Shown here: positions 1-5,698 of the stretch, piece by piece
How the letters are laid out: each line of letters begins with the position of its first letter
Numbering within the stretch: position 1 is the stretch's first letter
Source: Clostridia bacterium
GTDB lineage: Bacteria; Bacillota_A; Clostridia; Christensenellales; Aristaeellaceae
Reading direction: 5' to 3'
NCBI GenBank assembly: GCA_017398245.1
Contig: JAFQGN010000178.1
Span: 1 to 7,892 of the forward strand
DNA length: 7,892 nucleotides
Made by a program: the position numbers and the translations under genes
Notes under the pieces: generated by a model
The model's database searches: none
What the model saw: the letters and a program-made list of their open reading frames with translations, nothing else
Told to the model about the DNA's origin: nothing

Positions 1-1
1 C

Positions 2-2065
2 CCCGAAACCATGCTGGGCGACACCGCTGTGGCCATTAACCCCAATGATGAGCGTTACAAGCACCTGCATGGCTGCCATGTGGTGCTGCCCCTGATCAAC
101 AAGGAGATCCCGATCGTATGCGACGAGCATGCCGATATGGAAAAGGGCACCGGCGTGGTCAAGATCACCCCCGCGCATGACCCCAACGACTACGAAGTGG
201 GTCAGCGTCATGATCTGCCTCTGGTGCGCGTGTTCACCTATGACGGTCATATGACTGGCGCTGCCGACAAGGCTGCTGCGGAAGAGCTGCTCGCCTCCGG
301 CAAGGCCAGCAAGAACGAGCCCGAGGTGCTGGACTGCGGCAAATATGCCGGCATGACCACCGCCGAGGCCCGCAAGGCCATCGTGGCGGACCTGACCGAG
401 CTGGGCCTGCTGAAGGAAGTGGAGCCCATCAAGCACGAGGTCGGCGTGTGCTACCGCCACTCCAAGACCGTGATCGAGCCCATGGTTTCCAAGCAGTGGT
501 TCGTGGATATGAAGCCCCTGGCCAAGCCCGCCATCGAGGCCGTGACCAGCGGCAGGACGCAGTTCGTGCCTGAGCGCTTCACCAAGCAGTACATGAACTG
601 GATGGAAAACATCCGCGACTGGTGCATCAGCCGCCAGCTGTGGTGGGGCCATCGCATCCCGGTGTGGTATTGCGAAGACTGCGGCGAAATGATGGTGCTG
701 CGCGAAGACCCGTGCTGCTGCTCCAAGTGCGGCAGCAAGAACATCCGTCAGGATGAGGACGTGCTGGACACCTGGTTCTCCTCTGCGCTGTGGCCGTTCT
801 CCACTCTGGGCTGGCCGGAGCAGACCGAAGACCTGAAGTACTTCTACCCCACCGACGTTCTGGTGACGGGTTACGATATCATCACCTTCTGGGTGAGCCG
901 CATGATCACCTGCGGCGTGGAGCAGATGGGCGAAACTCCGTTTAGCACCGTGCTGATCCACGGTCTGGTGCGCGACGAGCAGGGCCGCAAGATGTCCAAG
1001 AGCCTTGGCAACGGCATCGACCCGATCGAGATCATCGACAAGTTCGGCGCGGATGCGCTGCGCTTCTCGCTGATGATGGGCGTGGCCCCCGGCAGCGATA
1101 TCCGTATTTCTGAGGAAAAGATCGAATCGTACCGTAATTTCTGCAACAAGATCTGGAACGCTGCGCGCTTTGTGTTGATGAACCTGGAAGGCTGGGAGCC
1201 CAAGGGCCTGCCTGCCGCCGACAGGCTCAGCGCGGCGGACAAGTGGATCCTGACCAAGTATCAGGAGAACGTGCGCTCCATCACCCAGAATTTCGAAGAT
1301 CTGGACCTTGGCCTTGCGGCGACGAAGCTGTACGACTTCATCTGGTCCAACTATTGCGACTGGTACATCGAAATGGCCAAGCAGACCCTCAACGGCGAGG
1401 ACAAGCAGGCCGCCGACGATACCCGCGAGGTGCTCTGGCACGTGCTGGTGGGCACCATGAAGCTGCTGCACCCCTACATGCCCTTTATTACCGAAGAGAT
1501 CTACGCGCATCTGCCCGGCACCGAGGGCATGCTGATCGCCGCGCAGTGGCCCGAGGCTGACCCGGCGTACGATTTCGCCGACGACGCCGTGAAGATGGAA
1601 GGCGTGATGGACGTTGTGCGCGCTATCCGCAACATGCGCGCGGAAATGAACGTCGTCCCCGGCAAGCGCGCAAGGCTGATCATGCGCCCGACCGAAGGCT
1701 GGGCGTCCGTTCTGGAAGCGGCCGACCCGTACTTCCGCCGCCTGGCGTTCGGCAACGGTCTGGAACTCATCTCCGCCGACGCGCCGGCGCCCGGCAAGTC
1801 TGCCTCTGCCGTGACCGCCTGCTGCGAGATCTACATCCCGCTGGGCGAGCTGGTCGACATCCCGAAGGAGATCGCGCGCCTTGAAAAGGACAAGAAGAAC
1901 GCAGAGGGCGAGATCGCCCGCGCCGAAGGCAAGCTGAACAACCAGGGCTTCGTGTCCAAGGCTCCTGCGCAGCTGATCGAAAATGAAAAGGCCAAGCTGG
2001 AGACTGCCAAGGGCATGCTCGCTTCTCTGGAAAGCCGCATTGCCGAACTGAAGGAAATGCTGTGA
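2..2065 (+). CDS. valS: Valyl-tRNA synthetase, 5'-truncated by the window edge
   Basis: This cytoplasmic class I synthetase charges tRNA-Val with valine and hydrolyses mischarged Thr-tRNA-Val. The reading frame is open from base 2 (Pro-Glu-Thr before the Met at 11), which matches the conserved editing-domain run PETMLGDTAVA, so the Met at 11 is internal and the HIGH half of the active site lies outside the window. Numbering from that Met: editing-domain HDPND at 56-60; WCISRQLWWGHRIP at 204-217; two CxxC pairs (221/224 and 237/240) that could bind zinc; the KMSKS loop at 327-331; then the helical anticodon-binding domain. The last 70 or so residues are charged and heptad-like (LVDIPKEIARLEKD onward), the C-terminal coiled-coil arm typical of ValRS. 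TGA stop at 2063-2065 is followed directly by a terminator, so no folC-type partner is co-transcribed. Identification is secure. Confidence 0.97.
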   Translation, partial: PETMLGDTAVAINPNDERYKHLHGCHVVLPLINKEIPIVCDEHADMEKGTGVVKITPAHDPNDYEVGQRHDLPLVRVFTYDGHMTGAADKAAAEELLASGKASKNEPEVLDCGKYAGMTTAEARKAIVADLTELGLLKEVEPIKHEVGVCYRHSKTVIEPMVSKQWFVDMKPLAKPAIEAVTSGRTQFVPERFTKQYMNWMENIRDWCISRQLWWGHRIPVWYCEDCGEMMVLREDPCCCSKCGSKNIRQDEDVLDTWFSSALWPFSTLGWPEQTEDLKYFYPTDVLVTGYDIITFWVSRMITCGVEQMGETPFSTVLIHGLVRDEQGRKMSKSLGNGIDPIEIIDKFGADALRFSLMMGVAPGSDIRISEEKIESYRNFCNKIWNAARFVLMNLEGWEPKGLPAADRLSAADKWILTKYQENVRSITQNFEDLDLGLAATKLYDFIWSNYCDWYIEMAKQTLNGEDKQAADDTREVLWHVLVGTMKLLHPYMPFITEEIYAHLPGTEGMLIAAQWPEADPAYDFADDAVKMEGVMDVVRAIRNMRAEMNVVPGKRARLIMRPTEGWASVLEAADPYFRRLAFGNGLELISADAPAPGKSASAVTACCEIYIPLGELVDIPKEIARLEKDKKNAEGEIARAEGKLNNQGFVSKAPAQLIENEKAKLETAKGMLASLESRIAELKEML

Positions 2066-2086
2066 TCTGCATTTAAGAAATATAAT

Positions 2087-2119
2087 CCCGCCGAAGAAAC
2101 GTTCTTCGGCGGGGTTTTT
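2087..2119 (+). terminator. Rho-independent terminator of valS
   Basis: A perfect 12-bp stem pairs 2087-2098 (CCCGCCGAAGAA) with 2102-2113, with a 3-nt loop ACG. It is followed by G and five T residues (2115-2119). It starts 21 nt after the valS stop. The next promoter begins three bases after the T run, so termination and the next initiation are tightly packed. Confidence 0.93.
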
Positions 2120-2121
2120 GC

Positions 2122-2150
2122 TTGACGCACCGATTTGCGTATGTTATAAT
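2122..2150 (+). promoter_or_regulatory. Sigma-A-type promoter upstream of the Nudix gene
   Basis: The -35 element TTGACG (2122-2127, 5 of 6 consensus) and a perfect -10 TATAAT (2145-2150) are separated by 17 bp. Initiation near 2157 would give a leader of about 85 nt before the ATG at 2243. The -35 sits immediately downstream of the valS terminator. A second candidate promoter lies at 2179-2207. Confidence 0.85.
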
Positions 2151-2166
2151 TCAATTTGCGCATGTT
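2133..2166 (+). repeat. Imperfect 13-bp direct repeat, possible operator
   Basis: ATTTGCGTATGTT at 2133-2145 recurs as ATTTGCGCATGTT at 2154-2166, with 12 of 13 bases identical and start points 21 bp apart, about two helical turns. The first copy occupies the promoter spacer and touches the -10. The second covers the predicted transcription start. This placement suits a repressor binding one face of the DNA, but no regulator is identified. Confidence 0.45.
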
Positions 2167-2178
2167 GATGCGTTTGTA

Positions 2179-2207
2179 TTGACAAACAAAAGCGGAAGCA
2201 ATATATC
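2179..2207 (+). promoter_or_regulatory. Second candidate promoter of the Nudix gene
   Basis: A perfect -35 TTGACA at 2179-2184 is followed after 17 bp by a weak -10 TATATC (2202-2207, 4 of 6). It would start transcription near 2214 with a leader of about 29 nt. It is weaker overall than the promoter at 2122-2150 because of the poor -10. Confidence 0.4.
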
Positions 2208-2242
2208 AATATGTTCTTTTTTATCATCAGGAGGATGAAACG

Positions 2243-2752
2243 ATGGAGAAGATCGACGTTTATGACAGGCTGGGAAATTTTACAGGGAAAGTGATCGACA
2301 AGGACGACGATCTGGGGGCAGAGGAATACTACGCACACTGTCATGTCGTTCTCTGTCACAGCAGCGGCCAGTTCCTTTTGCAGAGGCGAGCGATGACGAA
2401 AAAGCATTCCCCCGGCGTATGGGATATCACCGGCGGCGGAGTTGTTTCCGGCGAGAACTGGAAGCAGGCCAGCATGCGCGAAACGAAAGAGGAGCTAGGT
2501 TTGGACATTCCGGAAGAGGCGATGCGCCTGGGCTGGAAGAAGACCGGCACGGACGCCGGGAACTATCATCTGGAAGTATGGGGCGCGAAGTTTGATTTTG
2601 ACCTGAACGACGTCGTGCTGGATCTTTCTGAGACGGACGGCGCGAAGCTGGTGCCTGTGGGCGAATATATCGAGGCCGTATGCTGGAACAAGGACGATGT
2701 GTACAAGGCCGAACTCACCCGCTTCTGCGCCGAGCTACAGAGGCAACGATGA
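2243..2752 (+). CDS. Nudix hydrolase, YfcD/IPP-isomerase-like subgroup
   Basis: A 169-residue cytosolic protein that probably hydrolyses a nucleoside-diphosphate-linked or other pyrophosphate substrate using Mg2+. The Nudix box GX5EX7REUXEEXGU is at residues 65-87: G65, E71, R79-E80, E83-E84, G86. The usual aliphatic U residue after RE is Thr81. The N-terminal VYDRLGNFTGKVIDK stretch and the LLQRRAMTKKHSPGVWD segment (45-61) resemble the compact Nudix group annotated as YfcD or isopentenyl-diphosphate isomerase-like, but the substrate cannot be read from sequence. AGGAGG at 2229-2234, 8 nt before the ATG, fixes the start. It is monocistronic, flanked by the valS terminator and a bidirectional terminator. 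The TGA stop lies at the left edge of a palindromic repeat. The fold call is secure; the subgroup is an inference from general resemblance. Confidence 0.92.
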   Translation: MEKIDVYDRLGNFTGKVIDKDDDLGAEEYYAHCHVVLCHSSGQFLLQRRAMTKKHSPGVWDITGGGVVSGENWKQASMRETKEELGLDIPEEAMRLGWKKTGTDAGNYHLEVWGAKFDFDLNDVVLDLSETDGAKLVPVGEYIEAVCWNKDDVYKAELTRFCAELQRQR

Positions 2753-2819
2753 GGGGCGCCGCCCCTCAGACTCCCTGCTCAAGGGAATTCTTCCCTTGAG
2801 AATCCCCTATTGGGGGATT
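2750..2819 (+). repeat. Repeat A, copy 1: three adjacent hairpins
   Basis: Three stem-loops lie end to end. H1 at 2750-2768 pairs TGAGGGGC with GCCCCTCA around GCC. H2 at 2778-2800 pairs CTCAAGGGAA with TTCCCTTGAG around TTC. H3 at 2801-2819 pairs AATCCCC with GGGGATT around TATTG. The 34 bases 2773-2806 recur exactly at 3517-3550. H1 contains the stop codon of the Nudix gene. No T run follows any stem, so these are not typical intrinsic terminators. The element looks like a small dispersed non-coding repeat. Confidence 0.8.
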
Positions 2820-2860
2820 TGTACACGGTCGACATTCCGTTATCATAATGAATATACCAA

Positions 2861-2911
2861 AAAACAAAAAGCAGCGCGTAAGGATCTCTTATCCTGCACT
2901 GCTTTTGTTTT
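2861..2911. terminator. Bidirectional terminator between convergent genes
   Basis: AAAACAAAAAGCAG (2861-2874) pairs with CTGCTTTTGTTTT (2899-2911), with one bulged A. An inner stem pairs AGGAT (2881-2885) with ATCCT (2891-2895). The A-rich left arm and T-rich right arm supply a U tract to transcripts from either strand, so it can end both the Nudix (+) and GNAT (-) transcripts. Confidence 0.75.
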
Positions 2912-2923
2912 CCCAATTATTGA

Positions 2924-2982
2924 TTTCTTTGGGTGGGGTTTGGGGAGGGTATTTCTTTTTCAAAAGAAATACCCTCCCCAAA
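2924..2982 (+). repeat. Repeat B, copy 1: long hairpin
   Basis: TTTCTTTGGGTGGGGT (2924-2939) leads into a perfect 20-bp stem, 2939-2958 paired with 2963-2982, with loop TTCA. The core GGGGAGGGTATTTCTTT is shared with copy 2 at 3635-3692. The base of the stem is TT/AA here and CC/GG in copy 2, so the pairing is kept by compensating changes. It ends only 4 nt beyond the GNAT stop codon. There is no U tract on either strand. Confidence 0.85.
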
Positions 2983-2986
2983 GTTC

Positions 2987-3463
2987 TTACAAAATCCGTT
3001 CGAGTTCGAGCTCAGTATGGATGGGGATGCCGTTGTAGCCGATGAGAGGGATCTCCGGCTTGAGCGCGCGGCCTTTGGCGATGGTATCGCGATGCACGGC
3101 CACGATATCGAACCCGCGCTTCTGATAAAAGCGCAGGGCATGGATATTATCGTTCGTGGTGCAGACGGTGATCTTTTTCAGGCCGTGTGCATCTGCATAG
3201 CCGACCATGGTATCGAGCAGGATGGTGCCATAGCCCTTGTTTTCGATGCTGCTGTCGAGAGACAGTATCTCGATGGTATTTTTCCCGCACTCACGGTACG
3301 TGACAAGGCCGCACATATCGCCGTCTTCATAGATAACGAAGCCGGGAACGACCGTCATGTCGATCAGTTCGCCGCGCAGCGCCATGGTGGTGGTAAACCA
3401 GTGTTCCTCCAGAAAACAGTTCACTTCCCTGCGGTTTTCGCTGCTGATCCGCTCGATCCTCAT
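2987..3463 (-). CDS. GNAT-family N-acetyltransferase
   Basis: A 158-residue soluble protein expected to transfer an acetyl group from acetyl-CoA to an unknown amine. The fold is read from the beta-strand pair GFVIYEDGDMCGLVTYREC (41-59), the acetyl-CoA motif A region EILSLDSSIENKGYGTILLD (65-84) with the GxG turn at G77/G79, and motif B with TNDNIHALRFYQKRGF (103-118), a typical GNAT C-terminal helix-turn. Glu74 stands where the family often has Gln or Arg in (Q/R)xxGxG. GAGGAG on the minus strand at 3472-3477, 8 nt before the ATG, supports the start. The stop TAA at 2987-2989 abuts repeat B. It follows glgA on the same strand, but with 282 bp, a terminator and two repeats between them, so an operon is unlikely. 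I found no good promoter. The fold is confident; the substrate is unknown. Confidence 0.9.
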   Translation of the reverse strand: MRIERISSENRREVNCFLEEHWFTTTMALRGELIDMTVVPGFVIYEDGDMCGLVTYRECGKNTIEILSLDSSIENKGYGTILLDTMVGYADAHGLKKITVCTTNDNIHALRFYQKRGFDIVAVHRDTIAKGRALKPEIPLIGYNGIPIHTELELERIL

Positions 3464-3493
3464 GTTTTCATCTCCTCATTTTTGGGGGATACG

Positions 3494-3550
3494 CAAGGGG
3501 ACGCTGTCCCCTTGACCCCTGCTCAAGGGAATTCTTCCCTTGAGAATCCC
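3494..3550 (+). repeat. Repeat A, copy 2: two hairpins
   Basis: H1 pairs CAAGGGGAC (3494-3502) with GTCCCCTTG (3506-3514) around GCT. H2 pairs CTCAAGGGAA (3522-3531) with TTCCCTTGAG (3535-3544) around TTC. Bases 3517-3550 are identical to 2773-2806. Compared with copy 1, H1 has an extra A-T pair and a G-C to A-T replacement, both keeping the stem. The H3 stem of copy 1 is absent. On the minus strand the element lies between the end of glgA and the GNAT ribosome binding site, so it would fall in the GNAT leader or in readthrough RNA. Confidence 0.8.
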
Positions 3551-3634
3551 GTCTTATGGTTTTCTGATTGCAGATAAGTATCCTTCGCTGCAAAACGAAC
3601 TTACTTTGCCGACATGAACGACACCCAAATATGG

Positions 3635-3692
3635 TTTCTTTGGGTGGGGTCCGGGGAGGGTATTTCTTTTTCCAAAGAAATACCCTCCCCGG
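3635..3692 (+). repeat. Repeat B, copy 2: long hairpin
   Basis: TTTCTTTGGGTGGGGT (3635-3650) is identical to 2924-2939. It is followed by a perfect 19-bp stem, 3651-3669 with 3674-3692, around loop TTCC. The stem base is CC/GG where copy 1 has TT/AA. The element lies 3' of glgA, just beyond its terminator. Confidence 0.85.
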
Positions 3693-3698
3693 CACATA

Positions 3699-3737
3699 CA
3701 AAGCAAAGAGAGCCGGAGACAGGCGGTCTCCGGCTCT
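3699..3737 (-). terminator. Rho-independent terminator of glgA
   Basis: A perfect 12-bp stem pairs AGAGCCGGAGAC (3709-3720) with GTCTCCGGCTCT (3726-3737) around a 5-nt loop. Read on the minus strand it is followed by CTTTGCTTTG, a broken T tract. The stem begins 8 nt after the glgA TAA stop. Confidence 0.82.
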
Positions 3738-3745
3738 TGACGGCA

Positions 3746-5419
<1,674 letters not shown>

Positions 5420-5457
5420 AGGGGGAAACCTCCTGTCAGGGTTTATTTATCCATATC

Positions 5458-5486
5458 AGTATAACGGATTTCCGGCTTTTTGTCCA
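5458..5486 (-). promoter_or_regulatory. Proximal glgA promoter
   Basis: On the minus strand, -35 TGGACA (5486-5481, 5 of 6) and -10 TATACT (5463-5458, 5 of 6) are 17 bp apart. The start point would be near 5451, giving a leader of about 32 nt that contains the AGGAGG ribosome binding site. Confidence 0.78.
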
Positions 5487-5609
5487 GTATGCGGCGGGCA
5501 AAACGCAACCTCGCCCTAAAACAAATATAATATATGCCTCTATACGCCGTAGTATTCCCCTATGCGGTATTTGTTATTCGCTGCAGCACAGGCTCATACG
5601 GACAATTTC

Positions 5610-5637
5610 ATTATAATATACCATAGCGTATTGTCAA
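5610..5637 (-). promoter_or_regulatory. Distal consensus promoter pointing toward glgA
   Basis: On the minus strand, a perfect -35 TTGACA (5637-5632) and a perfect -10 TATAAT (5615-5610) are separated by 16 bp. Transcription from about 5603 would give glgA a leader of about 184 nt running through the proximal promoter. The -10 lies in the palindrome ATTATAAT (5610-5617). I saw no terminator or recognisable riboswitch between it and glgA. Confidence 0.65.
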
Positions 5638-5638
5638 C

Positions 5639-5667
5639 TTGTGCGAGGCTTGAAAATAGTGTATAAT
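5639..5667 (+). promoter_or_regulatory. Probable ftsK promoter
   Basis: A perfect -10 TATAAT (5662-5667) lies 17 bp downstream of a weak -35 TTGTGC (5639-5644, 3 of 6). Initiation near 5674 leaves about 25 nt before the ATG at 5699. Its -35 is two bases from the -35 of the divergent promoter at 5610-5637, so the two may compete for RNA polymerase. Confidence 0.6.
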
Positions 5668-5698
5668 AAAAGGTAGCTCTGAGAATCTGGGGGTTTAT

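Noticed and set aside
2778..2800. Repeat A stem H2 as an intrinsic terminator of the Nudix gene
   Set aside because: No T run follows the stem; the bases after it are AATCCCC. The stem at 2861-2911 is the better terminator.
2697..3045. Small plus-strand frames across the repeats (113 and 65 codons)
   Set aside because: They are translations of the terminator and hairpin repeats, without a ribosome binding site or family resemblance.
2933..3577. Plus-strand frame of 214 codons covering the GNAT gene
   Set aside because: It begins in repeat B and runs antisense to the GNAT gene, which has the motifs and the ribosome binding site.
3464..3634. A dedicated GNAT promoter on the minus strand
   Set aside because: The best candidate pairs (for example TTCGTT with TATCTG near 3570-3600) match consensus poorly, so I did not annotate one.
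2750..3692. CRISPR array or insertion sequence
   Set aside because: The repeats are only two copies of each type, irregularly spaced and palindromic, with no cas or transposase gene and no spacer regularity.
5526..5531. TATAAT on the plus strand as an ftsK promoter
   Set aside because: No acceptable -35 lies 16-18 bp upstream, and it is about 170 nt from the start codon. The element at 5662-5667 fits better.
5573..5596. Minus-strand micro-ORF MSLCCSE in the long glgA leader as a leader peptide
   Set aside because: It has no ribosome binding site, begins about 10 nt from the predicted start of the transcript, and has no codon run typical of attenuation.
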